NCBI RefSeq assembly: GCF_946885955.1
Contig: NZ_CAMPHI010000013.1
Span: forward strand, 48,465-112,464
Direction: 5' to 3'
Source of the DNA: an uncultured Pseudomonas sp.
Lineage (GTDB): Bacteria; Pseudomonadota; Gammaproteobacteria; Pseudomonadales; Pseudomonadaceae
Length of the DNA: 64,000 bases
The notes below the pieces were generated by a model, which searched no databases, was not told the DNA's origin, and was given only the letters and a program-made list of their open reading frames with translations. This document shows, in pieces, positions 55,012-64,000 of this stretch; position 1 is the first letter of the stretch; each line of letters starts with the position of its first letter. The translations under genes were made by a program, and so were the position numbers.

Positions 55012-55648
55012 AAAAATCGGCATCCTTGGCGGCACCTTCGATCCGGTGCATATCGGCCATTTGCGTAGCGCTCTGGAAGTCGCCGAGTTCATGCAGCTCG
55101 ACGAGTTGCGCCTGATCCCCGCCGCGCGGCCGCCCCATCGCTCCACGCCGCAGGTCAGCGCCGCCGACCGCCTGGCGATGGTCGAGCGGGCGGTGGCCGG
55201 TGAGCCGCTGTTGCGGGTGGACGGTCGCGAACTCAAGCGCGAACGGCCTTCCTACAGCATCGATACCCTGGAGTCGCTGCGCAGCGAGATGGCTGCGGAC
55301 GATCAGTTGTTTCTGCTGCTGGGCTGGGATGCCTTTTGCGGCTTGCCGAGTTGGCACCGTTGGGACGAGTTGCTGCAGCACTGCCATATCCTGGTGTTGC
55401 AGCGTCCGGATGCCGACAGCGAGGCGCCGGAAGCGCTGCGCAACCTGCTGGCGGCGCGCAGCATCAGCGACCCGCTGACCCTGCAAGGGCCGGCGGGGCA
55501 GATTTCATTTATCTGGCAGACCCCGCTTGCGGTGTCCGCCACCCAGATTCGCGCGCTGCTGGCGAGCGGAAAGTCGGTACGCTTTCTGCTGCCCGACGCG
55601 GTTCTGGCCTATATACACGCGCACGGGCTGTACCGTGCGTCGAATTGA
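55004..55648 (+). CDS. nadD: Nicotinate-nucleotide adenylyltransferase
   Basis: NadD adenylates nicotinate mononucleotide in NAD synthesis. The 214-residue protein has the nucleotidyltransferase motif [11 protein letters not shown] near residue 10, [19 protein letters not shown] and the second active-site motif [10 protein letters not shown]. It starts within the proA stop region and is followed by rsfS after 22 bases. Confidence 0.96.
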   Translation: MPKKIGILGGTFDPVHIGHLRSALEVAEFMQLDELRLIPAARPPHRSTPQVSAADRLAMVERAVAGEPLLRVDGRELKRERPSYSIDTLESLRSEMAADDQLFLLLGWDAFCGLPSWHRWDELLQHCHILVLQRPDADSEAPEALRNLLAARSISDPLTLQGPAGQISFIWQTPLAVSATQIRALLASGKSVRFLLPDAVLAYIHAHGLYRASN

Positions 55649-55670
55649 ACACGAGGCAAACGAGTTACCT

Positions 55671-56051
55671 ATGACGAAGCAAAAAATGCTCAGCGAAGAC
55701 CTGGTCAAACTGGCTATCGCTGCTCTGGAAGACATCAAGGCGCAAGACATCACCACCATCGATGTGCGCGACAAGACCAGCATCACCGATTTCATGGTGA
55801 TCGCCAGCGGCACCTCCAGCCGTCACGTCAAGTCGCTGGTCGACAACGTGCTGGAAAAGGTCAAGGAGCAGGGCGTGCGCCCGCTGGGCAGCGAAGGCCT
55901 GGATTCCGGCGAATGGGCATTGCTCGACCTGGGCGATATCGTTGTGCATGTGATGCTGCCCACCGCTCGCCAGTTCTATGACCTGGAGCGTCTGTGGCAG
56001 GGCGCCGAGCAGACCCGCGCGCAGTTCAGTCCGGAGCCGGGCCAGGAATAA
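55671..56051 (+). CDS. rsfS: Ribosome silencing factor RsfS
   Basis: RsfS binds ribosomal protein uL14 and blocks subunit joining in starved cells. The 126-residue protein carries [27 protein letters not shown] (core given) and [22 protein letters not shown], the Iojap/RsfS signature. The ATG at 55671 gives the standard N-terminus; the longer open frame upstream overlaps nadD and is discarded. Confidence 0.95.
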   Translation: MTKQKMLSEDLVKLAIAALEDIKAQDITTIDVRDKTSITDFMVIASGTSSRHVKSLVDNVLEKVKEQGVRPLGSEGLDSGEWALLDLGDIVVHVMLPTARQFYDLERLWQGAEQTRAQFSPEPGQE

Positions 56052-56063
56052 GGGCGGATCCTC

Positions 56064-56531
56064 GTGCGCATCAAATTGATCGCCGTCGGTTCGCGGATGC
56101 CGCGCTGGGTCGAGGAAGGCTGGCAGGAGTACGCCAAGCGCATGCCCTCCGAGCTGAGCCTGGAGCTGGTCGAGATCCCGCTGACCACCCGCGGCAAGAA
56201 TGCCGATGTGGCGCGGATGATCCGCCAGGAAGGCGAAGCCATGCTGGCCAAGGTGCAGCCGGGCGAGCGCATTGTCACCCTGGAAGTCGAAGGGCGGCCG
56301 TGGAGTACCGAACAGTTGGCGGTCGAGCTGGACAAATGGCGGATGGATGCACGCACCGTCAACCTGATGGTCGGTGGCCCCGAAGGTCTGGCGCCGGAAG
56401 TCCAGGCGCGCAGCGAACAGCGTTGGTCGCTGTCGCCGCTGACCTTGCCGCACCCGCTGGTGCGCATTCTGATCGGCGAGCAGATGTATCGAGCCTGGAC
56501 GGTTTTGTCCGGCCACCCGTATCACAAATGA
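56064..56531 (+). CDS. rlmH: 23S rRNA pseudouridine-1915 methyltransferase RlmH
   Basis: RlmH methylates pseudouridine 1915 in helix 69 of 23S rRNA. The 155-residue SPOUT protein has [20 protein letters not shown] at the start, the SAM-knot regions [16 protein letters not shown] and [11 protein letters not shown], and [20 protein letters not shown] at the end. It starts at GTG 56064, 12 bases past the rsfS stop. Confidence 0.95.
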   Translation: MRIKLIAVGSRMPRWVEEGWQEYAKRMPSELSLELVEIPLTTRGKNADVARMIRQEGEAMLAKVQPGERIVTLEVEGRPWSTEQLAVELDKWRMDARTVNLMVGGPEGLAPEVQARSEQRWSLSPLTLPHPLVRILIGEQMYRAWTVLSGHPYHK

Positions 56532-56558
56532 TTCTCCACACGTAGCCAGCAGTAGCCG

Positions 56559-58457
56559 ATGCCGCAGCCCATTCAACTGAAAGACCACGAAAAGGACTCC
56601 CGCCTTATCCGCCGGCGGGTGCTCGTCGGTGCTGTGGTGTTTCTGCTGCTGACCCTGGTGCTGATCGCGCGCATGTACTTCCTGCAGGTCGTGCAGTACG
56701 AATACCACTCGACGCTGTCGGAAAACAACCGGGTGCATGTGCAGCCGATTCCACCGAGTCGCGGGCTGATTTTTGACCGCAACGGGGTGATCGTCGCCGA
56801 TAACCGGCCGAGCTTCAGCCTGACCCTGACCCGTGAGCGCGCCGGCGACTGGGAGCAGGTGCTCGATGTCATAGTCGAAGTGTTGCAATTGGGGCCGAAC
56901 GATCGCGCCCTGTTCGAAAAACGCGTGCGCCAGGGGCGCCGTCCCTTCGAGCCGGTACCGGTGCTGTTCGAGCTGTCCGAAGAGCAGATCGCCCGTATCG
57001 CGATCAACCAGTTCCGTCTCCCGGGCGTCGAAGTGGTGGCGCAACTGGTTCGGCATTACCCGCTCGGCGAGCATTTCGCCCACTCGGTGGGGTACGTCGG
57101 ACGAATCAACGAGCGCGAGCTGAAGGAGCTCGACCCGGTGTCTTACAGCGGCACCCACCATATCGGCAAGACCGGCATCGAGCGCTTCTACGAGAAACAG
57201 TTGCACGGCGAGGTGGGTTACGAGGAAGTCGAAACCAATGCCCGGGGGCGCGTGCTGCGGGTACTCAAGCGGACCGATCCGCTGCCCGGCAAGGATATCG
57301 TGCTGACCCTCGATGTGAACCTGCAGAAAGCCGCCGAGCAGGCGCTGGCCGGGCGCCGCGGCGCCATCGTGGCGATCCAGCCGCAGACCGGCGAAGTGCT
57401 GGCAATGGTCAGCCAACCGAGTTTCGACCCCAATCCCTTCGTCACCGGCATCGGCTTCGAGGCCTATGCGGCGTTGCGCGACTCGATCGATCGGCCGCTG
57501 TTCAACCGCGTGCTGCGCGGCCTCTATCCACCGGGTTCGACGATCAAGCCGATGATGGCGGTGGCCGGCCTGGATGCCGGGGTGATCACCCCGGATACGC
57601 GGGTGTTCGACCCCGGTTTCTATCAGCTGCCCAACAACAGCCACAAATATCGCAACTGGAATCGCAACGGCGACGGCTGGGTCAGTCTCGAAACCGCGTT
57701 GATGCGCTCCAACGACACCTATTTCTACGATCTGGCGCACAAGCTGGGCATCGATCGCATGCACGAGTACATGAGCGCATTCGGGCTCGGCGAGCGGGTC
57801 TCGCTGGATATGTTCGAGGAGTCGTCCGGGCTGATGCCTTCGCGCGACTGGAAACGCGCGCGCTATCGTCAGCCCTGGTATCCGGGGGAAACCTTGATTC
57901 TCGGCATCGGCCAGGGCTATATGCAGGTCTCGCCGATACAGTTGGCGCAGGCCACGACGCTGATGGCCAACCACGGTAAATGGATTCGGCCGCACCTGGC
58001 CAAGAGTGTCGGTGGGGAGCGCCCGGTCGATGAAAACCCGAAAGCCGATATCAAGCTGCGCGATCCGCGCTTTTGGGATTACAGCCGCAACGGCATGGAG
58101 CAGGTGATGCACGGTGCCCGCGGCACCGCGCGCAAGGTCGGCGACACGGCGGTCTATCGGATCGCCGGGAAAAGCGGCACCGCCCAGGTCGTGGCGATCA
58201 AGCAGGGCGAGCGATACGACCGCAACAAGGTACAGGAGCGCCATCGCGATCACGCCCTGTTCATCGCCTTCGCCCCCGCCGAAAGACCGCAGATCGCGGT
58301 GGCGGTGATGGTGGAGAACGGCGAGTCCGGTTCGGGCGTGGCCGCGCCGGTGGTCAAGCAGGTCATGGACGCCTGGCTGCTCGATGAAAACGGCCAGCTC
58401 AAAGCCGAGTTCGCGCCCCCCGCATCCACACCGCTGGTGAGCAGCCATGAACAGTAG
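56559..58457 (+). CDS. mrdA: Penicillin-binding protein 2 (elongation transpeptidase)
   Basis: The class B transpeptidase of the elongasome, 632 residues. One N-terminal membrane helix (about 20-43), a pedestal domain containing RGLIFDRNGV, and a transpeptidase domain with S327-T-I-K330, S384-N-D386 and K538-S-G-T541, all intact. It acts with RodA to build the rod-shaped wall. It overlaps rodA by 11 bases. Known as pbpA in P. aeruginosa. Confidence 0.97.
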   Translation: MPQPIQLKDHEKDSRLIRRRVLVGAVVFLLLTLVLIARMYFLQVVQYEYHSTLSENNRVHVQPIPPSRGLIFDRNGVIVADNRPSFSLTLTRERAGDWEQVLDVIVEVLQLGPNDRALFEKRVRQGRRPFEPVPVLFELSEEQIARIAINQFRLPGVEVVAQLVRHYPLGEHFAHSVGYVGRINERELKELDPVSYSGTHHIGKTGIERFYEKQLHGEVGYEEVETNARGRVLRVLKRTDPLPGKDIVLTLDVNLQKAAEQALAGRRGAIVAIQPQTGEVLAMVSQPSFDPNPFVTGIGFEAYAALRDSIDRPLFNRVLRGLYPPGSTIKPMMAVAGLDAGVITPDTRVFDPGFYQLPNNSHKYRNWNRNGDGWVSLETALMRSNDTYFYDLAHKLGIDRMHEYMSAFGLGERVSLDMFEESSGLMPSRDWKRARYRQPWYPGETLILGIGQGYMQVSPIQLAQATTLMANHGKWIRPHLAKSVGGERPVDENPKADIKLRDPRFWDYSRNGMEQVMHGARGTARKVGDTAVYRIAGKSGTAQVVAIKQGERYDRNKVQERHRDHALFIAFAPAERPQIAVAVMVENGESGSGVAAPVVKQVMDAWLLDENGQLKAEFAPPASTPLVSSHEQ

Positions 58458-59592
58458 TTTCGATCGCAACCTGTCCAGCGAAGACTTGCTGCGTCGCCGC
58501 GCCAGTTGGCTGCAGCGCCTGCATATCGACGGCGTGCTGCTGGTGCTGCTGCTGATGCTGGCCGCCGGCAGCCTGTTCGTTCTCTATTCGGCCAGCGGCA
58601 AGAGCGTCGATCTGGTGACCAAACAGGCCAGCTCGTTCGCCATCGGACTGGTTGGCATGCTCATCATCGCCCAGTTCGACCCACGCTTCATGGCGCGCTG
58701 GGTGCCACTGGGTTACCTCGGCGGGGTCGGCTTGCTGATCGCGGTGGATGTCATGGGCCATAACGCCATGGGCGCCACACGCTGGATCAACGTCGCCGGG
58801 CTGGTGCGTTTTCAGCCGTCGGAGTTCATGAAGATCATCATGCCGGCGACCATCGCCTGGTACCTGTCCAAGCGCAGCCTGCCGCCGCGGCTGAAACATA
58901 TCTGCATCAGCCTGATGCTGATCGGCGTGCCCTTCGTGCTGATCCTGTTACAGCCGGACCTGGGCACTTCAATGCTGATCATCACCTCGGGGGTGTTCGT
59001 GCTGTTCATCGCCGGCTTGCAGTGGCGCTGGATCGGCGGCGCGGTGGCGGCCCTGGTGCCGGTTGCCGTGGGCATGTGGTTCTTCGTCCTGCGCGAATAC
59101 CAGAAGCAGCGCGTGCTGACCTTTCTTAACCCGGAAAGCGACCCCCTGGGCAGCGGTTGGAACATCATTCAGTCGAAGGCCGCCATCGGCTCGGGCGGTG
59201 TGTTGGGCAAGGGCTGGCTGCTGGGCACCCAGTCGCACCTGGATTTCCTGCCGGAAAGCCATACCGACTTCATCATTGCCGTACTCGCCGAAGAGTTCGG
59301 CCTGGTCGGGGTGTGCTTGTTACTGTTGATGTACCTGCTGTTGATCTCGCGCGGCCTGGTGATTACCGTGCAAGCGCAGACGCTGTTCGGTAAGCTGCTT
59401 GCCGGTGCTCTGACGATGACATTCTTCGTTTACGTCTTCGTCAATATCGGTATGGTCAGCGGTCTATTGCCGGTGGTGGGGGTACCACTGCCGTTTATCA
59501 GTTACGGCGGCACGTCGCTGATCACCCTGCTGGCAGGGTTTGGCATATTGATGTCGATCCATACGCATCGTAAGTGGATGGCACAGAGTTGA
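58447..59592 (+). CDS. rodA: Peptidoglycan glycosyltransferase RodA
   Basis: RodA is the SEDS-family glycan polymerase that works with PBP2. The 381-residue protein has about ten membrane helices with the family blocks GATRWINVAGLVRFQPSEFMKI (core), FVLILLQPDLGTSML, FLPESHTDFIIAVLAEEFGL and LPFISYGGTSL. The ATG at 58447 lies inside the end of mrdA, so the two are translationally coupled. Confidence 0.97.
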   Translation: MNSSFDRNLSSEDLLRRRASWLQRLHIDGVLLVLLLMLAAGSLFVLYSASGKSVDLVTKQASSFAIGLVGMLIIAQFDPRFMARWVPLGYLGGVGLLIAVDVMGHNAMGATRWINVAGLVRFQPSEFMKIIMPATIAWYLSKRSLPPRLKHICISLMLIGVPFVLILLQPDLGTSMLIITSGVFVLFIAGLQWRWIGGAVAALVPVAVGMWFFVLREYQKQRVLTFLNPESDPLGSGWNIIQSKAAIGSGGVLGKGWLLGTQSHLDFLPESHTDFIIAVLAEEFGLVGVCLLLLMYLLLISRGLVITVQAQTLFGKLLAGALTMTFFVYVFVNIGMVSGLLPVVGVPLPFISYGGTSLITLLAGFGILMSIHTHRKWMAQS

Positions 59593-59600
59593 TTGGGGTA

Positions 59601-60623
59601 ATGAATTCAATGCAAGTACTGCGCGGGTGGGCTGCACGGCATGCACACTGGCTGGGTCTGGCCGGGGTGCTGGGATGGGCCCAGACGAGCCTTGCCGGCG
59701 AATACGAAAATTCGCCACAGGTTGCCGAGTTCGTTGCGGAAATGACCCGCGACTATGGTTTCGCCGGTGAGCAACTGGTCAGCCTGTTCGCGGGCGCCGA
59801 ACGCAAGCAGAACATCCTCGACGCCATCTCGCGACCGGCGGAAAAGGTCAAACCCTGGAAGGACTACCGCCCGATCTTTCTCACCGATGCGCGGATCGCC
59901 GCAGGCGTGGAGTTCTGGCGTGAGCACGAGGAAGCGCTGAAACGCGCTGAAACCGAGTACGGCGTGCCGCCACAGTTCATCGTGGCGATTATCGGTGTGG
60001 AGACTTTTTATGGTCGCAATACCGGCGGCTACCGGGTGCTCGACGCCTTGTCGACCCTGGCCTTCGACTATCCGCCGCGCGCCCCGTTCTTTCACAAGGA
60101 GTTGCGCGAGTTCCTCCTGCTGGCCCGTGAAGAACAGGTCGATCCGTCGATGCTGACCGGTTCCTATGCCGGCGCCATGGGCTTGCCGCAATTCATGCCG
60201 AGCAGCTTTCGCGCTTATGCGGTGGATTTTGACGGTGACGGCCAGATCAACATCTGGACCAACCCGGTGGATGCCATCGGTAGCGTCGCCAGCTATTTCA
60301 AACGGCACGGCTGGCAAGCGGGCGAGCCGGTGGTCAGCGTCGCCAGCGTCGCAGGGGACAAATTCGAGCAGGGCCTGACCGTCGGCCTCGATCCGGTGCA
60401 GAATGTCGCCGAGTTGCGCGCACTCGGCTGGAGCAGCGGCGACCCGCTGAACGATCAGTGGCCGGTCACTGCCTTGCGACTGGAGGGTGCCGCAGGCGAC
60501 GAATATTGGCTAGGCTTACCGAACTTCTTTGTCATTACCCGCTACAACCACAGCGCGATGTACGCCATGGCGGTCAATCAACTGGCCGAGTCGATGGTCG
60601 AAGCGCGAGGTACCCAACCATGA
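59601..60623 (+). CDS. sltB1: Soluble lytic transglycosylase B (SltB1)
   Basis: A 340-residue GH103 lytic transglycosylase that cleaves the MurNAc-GlcNAc bond. The catalytic acid is E134 in IIGVETFYGRNTGGYRVLD. GSYAGAMGLPQFMPSSFRAYAVDFDGDG follows (core given). The signal peptide ends near LAGE and has no lipobox cysteine, so it is the soluble periplasmic form (mltB homologue) rather than a lipoprotein. The ATG at 59601 has GGGG just upstream. It overlaps rlpA by four bases. Confidence 0.94.
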   Translation: MNSMQVLRGWAARHAHWLGLAGVLGWAQTSLAGEYENSPQVAEFVAEMTRDYGFAGEQLVSLFAGAERKQNILDAISRPAEKVKPWKDYRPIFLTDARIAAGVEFWREHEEALKRAETEYGVPPQFIVAIIGVETFYGRNTGGYRVLDALSTLAFDYPPRAPFFHKELREFLLLAREEQVDPSMLTGSYAGAMGLPQFMPSSFRAYAVDFDGDGQINIWTNPVDAIGSVASYFKRHGWQAGEPVVSVASVAGDKFEQGLTVGLDPVQNVAELRALGWSSGDPLNDQWPVTALRLEGAAGDEYWLGLPNFFVITRYNHSAMYAMAVNQLAESMVEARGTQP

Positions 60624-61615
60624 CCGGCTTGCCATTCAAGCTAACCGCCTACGCGGCCCTGGCCTTTGCCCTGGTCAGCTGTTCGTCGTCGCGGCCGGTG
60701 AAACCGGTGCAGAGCGGCGGCGCGATTTCCGGGCCGCAGGACTATAGCCGCCCGCACAGGGATGGCGCGCCCTGGTGGGATGTCGATGTCTCGCGAATTC
60801 CCGATGCGGTGCCCATGCCGAATTACGGCCGGGTCAAAGCCAGCCCCTACACCGTGCTCGGCAAACAGTACTACCCGATCGCCGATGCACGCCGTTACCG
60901 CGCCGAAGGGCTGGCCTCCTGGTACGGTACGCGTTTCCATGGCCAGGCCACCGCCAACGGCGAAACCTACGACCTGTACGGCATGACCGCCGCGCATAAA
61001 ACCCTGCCGCTTCCAAGCTATGTGCGGGTAACCAATCTGGAAAACGGCAAGACCGCGATCCTGCGGGTCAACGATCGCGGACCGTTCTATTCCGATCGGA
61101 TCATCGACCTGTCGTTCGCCGCGGCGAAGAAACTCGGCTACGCCGAGAACGGCACCGCCCGGGTCCGCGTCGAGGGCATCGACCCCGAGGAGTGGTGGGC
61201 GCAGCAGGGCCGTCCGGTGCCTCTGGTGCTGGCGCAGCCGCAGCAGGTCGCCCAGGTCGAGCCCGTCGCCCTGCCGGTGAGTCAGGCGGTCGAGCAATAT
61301 TCGCCACCGCCGCAGCAGCACGCCGCCGCGGTGCTCCCCGTGCAGATCGACGCAAAAAAAAACGCTTCAGTCGGAGCCTCTGGCCTGTATCTCCAAGTTG
61401 GAGCCTTCGCCAATCCAGACGCTGCGGAACTGCTCAAGGCCAAGCTGAGCAGCACGGTGACTGCGCCGGTGTTCATCAGCTCAGTGGTGCACAACCAGCA
61501 GGTGCTGCATCGCGTGCGGCTGGGGCCGCTGAGCAGCCAGGGCGAGGCTGAGCAGCTGCAGGACAGCCTGCGCCTGGCCAATCTCGGCCAGTCGACGCTG
61601 ATCCGCCCGGACTGA
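60620..61615 (+). CDS. rlpA: Septal lipoprotein RlpA
   Basis: A 331-residue lipoprotein with lipobox LVSC (signal 1-23), a double-psi beta-barrel lytic domain (GLASWYGTRFHGQATANGE, RVNDRGPFYSDRIIDLS, cores given) and a C-terminal SPOR domain (GLYLQVGAFANPDAAELLKAKL). In P. aeruginosa RlpA cuts denuded septal glycans and separates daughter cells. A run of eight As near 61350 encodes the KK before the SPOR domain; the frame stays open. The ATG at 60620 overlaps the sltB1 stop. Confidence 0.95.
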   Translation: MTGLPFKLTAYAALAFALVSCSSSRPVKPVQSGGAISGPQDYSRPHRDGAPWWDVDVSRIPDAVPMPNYGRVKASPYTVLGKQYYPIADARRYRAEGLASWYGTRFHGQATANGETYDLYGMTAAHKTLPLPSYVRVTNLENGKTAILRVNDRGPFYSDRIIDLSFAAAKKLGYAENGTARVRVEGIDPEEWWAQQGRPVPLVLAQPQQVAQVEPVALPVSQAVEQYSPPPQQHAAAVLPVQIDAKKNASVGASGLYLQVGAFANPDAAELLKAKLSSTVTAPVFISSVVHNQQVLHRVRLGPLSSQGEAEQLQDSLRLANLGQSTLIRPD

Positions 61616-61728
61616 GTCGGCAACTTATCGTCACCCAGCAGGACTAAACACAAGCCGCGATCCGCCTGGTCGCGGTAATCCATTGGCCCGCCAGGGCCCG
61701 TTCACCCATCAGCAACCCAGAGATACGG

Positions 61729-62904
61729 ATGAATATCACCAGCTTTACGCAGCGCCTCGTCTTTTCAGCTTTTCTGTTCGTCGCACCGGTTACCTGGGCC
61801 GCCGAGATGGCCATTCCCGCACCGCCGCAGCTGGCCGCCAAATCCTATGTGCTGATGGAAGCCTCCAGCGGCAACGTGCTCGTCGAGTCCAATGGCGATG
61901 AGCGTCTGCCGCCCGCCAGCCTGACCAAGTTGATGACCGCCTACATTGCCACGCTGGAAATCCGCAAGGGCAAGATCGGCGCGCAGGATATGGTCACCGT
62001 CAGCGAACACGCCTGGCGCACCGGTGGCGCGGCCTCCGGCGGCTCCACCATGTTCCTGCCGGTGAACAGCCAGGTCTCCGTGGATGACCTGTTGCACGGC
62101 ATCATCATCCAGTCCGGCAACGACGCCAGTATCGCCCTGGCCGAATACATCGCCGGCAGCGAAGACGCTTTCGCCGACATGATGAACCAGACCGCAGAGC
62201 GCCTGGGCATGCGTAACAGCCACTTTATGAACGCCACCGGTCTGCCGAATCCGGAGCACTACTCCAGTGCTCACGATATGGCCATTCTGGCTCGCGCGAT
62301 CATCAATGAAGACCAGGATCACTATGCGATCTACAAGCAGAAGGAGTTTTTCTGGAACAACATCAAGCAGGGCAACCGCAACCTGCTGTTGTGGCGTGAC
62401 AGCACCGTCGACGGTCTGAAAACCGGTCACACCAAGGAAGCCGGCTACTGCCTGGTGGCCTCCGCCGTGCGTGACGGCGCGCGGATGATCACCGCGGTGT
62501 TCGGCACCGATAGCGAGCAGGCCCGCGCTGCGGAAACCCAGAAGCTGCTGACCTACGGTTTCCGCTTCTTCGAAACCCGCACCTTCTATCAGAAGGGTGC
62601 CGAACTGGCCAAGGCGCGGGTCTGGAAAGGCACCACCGATCAGCTCAAGGCTGGCCTGGCGAAAGACTTGAGCCTGACCTTGCCCAAGGGCCAGCTGGAG
62701 AAGCTGCAAGCCGGCATGACCCTCGAGCCGCAACTGACCGCGCCGATCCAGGCTGGCGACGTGATCGGCAAAGTCGAAGTCAAACTCGGTGACGAAGTGG
62801 TGCACAGCGCCGACCTTATCGCCTTGGAGACGGTAGAGGAGGGTGGTTTCTTCCGTCGCCTGTGGGATAGCATTCGCCTATTCTTCTATGGATTGTTCAA
62901 CTGA
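61729..62904 (+). CDS. dacC: D-alanyl-D-alanine carboxypeptidase (PBP5/6 type)
   Basis: A 391-residue low-molecular-weight PBP that trims the terminal D-Ala of pentapeptides. It has a signal peptide (cleavage near TWAAE), the motifs S64-L-T-K67, S129-G-N131 and K231-T-G233, and a C-terminal amphipathic helix ([18 protein letters not shown]) that anchors it to the membrane. It follows rlpA after 113 bases. Confidence 0.96.
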   Translation: MNITSFTQRLVFSAFLFVAPVTWAAEMAIPAPPQLAAKSYVLMEASSGNVLVESNGDERLPPASLTKLMTAYIATLEIRKGKIGAQDMVTVSEHAWRTGGAASGGSTMFLPVNSQVSVDDLLHGIIIQSGNDASIALAEYIAGSEDAFADMMNQTAERLGMRNSHFMNATGLPNPEHYSSAHDMAILARAIINEDQDHYAIYKQKEFFWNNIKQGNRNLLLWRDSTVDGLKTGHTKEAGYCLVASAVRDGARMITAVFGTDSEQARAAETQKLLTYGFRFFETRTFYQKGAELAKARVWKGTTDQLKAGLAKDLSLTLPKGQLEKLQAGMTLEPQLTAPIQAGDVIGKVEVKLGDEVVHSADLIALETVEEGGFFRRLWDSIRLFFYGLFN

Positions 62905-62915
62905 TTCTGACCTCG

Positions 62916-62935
62916 AGCACCCCCATCGGGGTGCT
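62916..62935 (+). terminator. Hairpin after dacC
   Basis: AGCACCCC-CATC-GGGGTGCT lies 11 bases past the dacC stop without a T-run. It may give partial termination or message protection before ybeD. Confidence 0.4.
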
Positions 62936-62969
62936 TCGACTGAGGACGGGCCAACAGCCCGCTGATGCC

Positions 62970-63248
62970 ATGACCGATACCGATGTACAAGCACCAAAAA
63001 TCGAATTTCCCTGCGAGCGCTACCCGATCAAGATAATCGGCGAGGCCGGCGAAGGCTTCACCGATCTGGTGGTCGAGGTGATGCAGCGTCACGCGCCGGA
63101 TTTCGATGCCAGCAGTCTGGTGGTGCGCGATAGCCGCAATGGCCGCTTTCTCTCCGTGCAGGTACTGATCACCGCCACCGGCGTCGAACAGTTACAGGCG
63201 ATTCACATCGACCTGCGTGCCAGCGGGCGCGTGCAAATGGTTCTCTGA
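62970..63248 (+). CDS. ybeD: YbeD/DUF493 family protein
   Basis: A 92-residue conserved protein with an ACT-like fold ([39 protein letters not shown]). It sits between dacC and lipB in most gammaproteobacteria and has no firmly established function. The ATG at 62970 is used; it ends one base into the lipB start. Confidence 0.93.
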   Translation: MTDTDVQAPKIEFPCERYPIKIIGEAGEGFTDLVVEVMQRHAPDFDASSLVVRDSRNGRFLSVQVLITATGVEQLQAIHIDLRASGRVQMVL

Positions 63249-63904
63249 TGAGCCTGCCGCTCGGCTTTCGCGAGCTGGGCCAGGTAGATTACCAGCCGAC
63301 CTGGCACGCCATGCAGCGCTTTACCAACGAGCGCGATGCGGAAACCGCGGATGAGATCTGGTTGCTCGAGCATCCGCCGGTGTTTACCCAGGGGCAGGCA
63401 GGCAAGGCCGAACATCTGCTGTTTCCCGGCGATATTCCGGTGGTGCAGGTCGATCGTGGCGGTCAGGTGACCTATCACGGCCCCGGCCAACTGGTCGCCT
63501 ACCTGCTGCTCGATGTGCGCCGTAGCGGCATAGGCGTGCGTGAACTGGTCAGCCGCATCGAGCGCAGCCTGATCGACACCCTCGCCAGTTACGGTGTGAG
63601 CGCCAATGCCAAGCCCGATGCCCCGGGAGTCTATGTCGACGGCGCAAAGATCGCCTCCCTCGGCTTGCGCATCCGTAACGGGCGCAGTTTCCATGGCCTG
63701 GCGTTGAACGTGGATATGGACCTGCAGCCGTTTCAGCGCATCAACCCTTGCGGTTACGCCGGTATGGCCATGACCCAATTGGCCGATCTGGTGGCTGAGC
63801 CGGTGGAGTTTTCCGAGGTCAGGGCCCGCTTGCGTGAGCAACTGGTCAAGCACCTCGACTATGCGCAGCAGCAAACCTTGGCGGGCGCGATAGCCTCTTC
63901 GTAA
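63248..63904 (+). CDS. lipB: Octanoyltransferase LipB
   Basis: LipB moves octanoate from acyl carrier protein to lipoyl domains, the first step of lipoate synthesis. The 218-residue protein has [22 protein letters not shown]134 in [12 protein letters not shown] and the catalytic C168 in INPCGYAGM. The start overlaps the ybeD stop by one base. The partner gene lipA, normally next, is not in the remaining 96 bases. Confidence 0.96.
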   Translation: MSLPLGFRELGQVDYQPTWHAMQRFTNERDAETADEIWLLEHPPVFTQGQAGKAEHLLFPGDIPVVQVDRGGQVTYHGPGQLVAYLLLDVRRSGIGVRELVSRIERSLIDTLASYGVSANAKPDAPGVYVDGAKIASLGLRIRNGRSFHGLALNVDMDLQPFQRINPCGYAGMAMTQLADLVAEPVEFSEVRARLREQLVKHLDYAQQQTLAGAIASS

Positions 63905-63953
63905 GAATGACACCGCTGCTGCGGCCGCATGTAGGGTGCGCTGTATGTTCAGC

Positions 63954-63993
63954 CGGGAGACATAGGTAACAGGTGTCGGGAGACATAGGTAAC
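63954..63993. repeat. 17-bp direct repeat downstream of lipB, possible IS end
   Basis: CGGGAGACATAGGTAAC occurs at 63954-63970 and again at 63977-63993, a 23-base period. The second copy is preceded by TGT, which resembles the TG-ended termini of IS481-type elements I remember; the element itself would lie beyond the window edge. No gene is present in 63905-64000. Confidence 0.5.
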
Positions 63994-64000
63994 GCATTTA

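Noticed and set aside
56064..56545. Second plus-strand frame overlapping rlmH
   Set aside because: RlmH motifs are in the other frame; this one has an arginine/alanine-rich shadow composition.
55665..58469. Open frame of 934 codons on the minus strand across mrdA, rlmH and rsfS
   Set aside because: It is antisense to four well-supported genes and exists because of high GC and codon bias; its sequence matches no family.
61350..61362. Run of As in rlpA that might signal a frameshift
   Set aside because: The frame continues into an intact SPOR domain, so the run is simply read as lysine codons.

Overview
The window is high-GC gammaproteobacterial DNA from a Pseudomonas (sensu lato). Proteins match the Pseudomonas families closely. 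Two blocks follow the gene order I remember from P. aeruginosa PAO1: thiL-pgpA-ribA-btuF-btuB-dxs on the left, and ppa-mtfA-eut-mpl-ubiX ... proA-nadD-rsfS-rlmH-mrdA-rodA-sltB1-rlpA-dacC-ybeD-lipB from the middle to the right end. The insertions, paralogues and repeats argue for a different species from P. aeruginosa. No rRNA, tRNA, CRISPR array or complete insertion sequence was seen.

Layout. 1-5.1 kb: end of a thiamine/riboflavin cluster (possible nusB tail, thiL, pgpA, a solute-binding protein, a retropepsin-like protease, ribA, a membrane protein, btuF). 5.4-7.7 kb: btuB behind a cobalamin riboswitch. 7.7-12.4 kb: dxs, then divergent yciH and speA. 12.8-17.9 kb: an orphan periplasmic binding protein, ppa, mtfA, a degenerate PP2C/kinase fusion and a GNAT. 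18-25.7 kb: ethanolamine catabolism (eutC, eutB, eat, exaC, eatR) with sigma-54 promoter candidates. 26-28.2 kb: mpl-ubiX-lipoprotein. 28.5-35.8 kb: an accessory stretch with a secreted esterase, about 850 bp of AT-rich non-coding DNA, and two tandem periplasmic-sensor GGDEF-EAL proteins. 36-44 kb: methyltransferase, small conserved genes, a MORN-repeat C13-like peptidase lipoprotein, a MaoC hydratase, an LrgA/LrgB pair, a LON-domain protein, a DedA-PAP2 fusion and mpg. 44-53.6 kb: an accessory cassette with a chemoreceptor, a TRAP transporter (dctM, dctQ, dctP), a MocR regulator, a second dctP, a DAO-family FAD oxidoreductase and a RidA protein. 53.7-63.9 kb: proA to lipB, the cell-elongation and peptidoglycan cluster. 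The window ends in a short direct repeat where lipA would be expected.

How it fits together. BtuB/BtuF bring in cobalamin, the cofactor of the ethanolamine ammonia-lyase EutBC. Eat imports ethanolamine, EutBC makes acetaldehyde, ExaC oxidises it, and EatR with RpoN most likely switches the set on. The 44-53.6 kb cassette looks like a self-contained sense-import-oxidise-detoxify unit for an amino or imino acid. Its two binding-protein promoters share an almost identical 58-bp divergent-promoter block, which points to common control by the MocR regulator. I consider this cassette the best candidate for an undescribed system. The pseudo-phosphatase/pseudokinase fusion, the MORN-peptidase and the duplicated c-di-GMP proteins are the next most interesting items.
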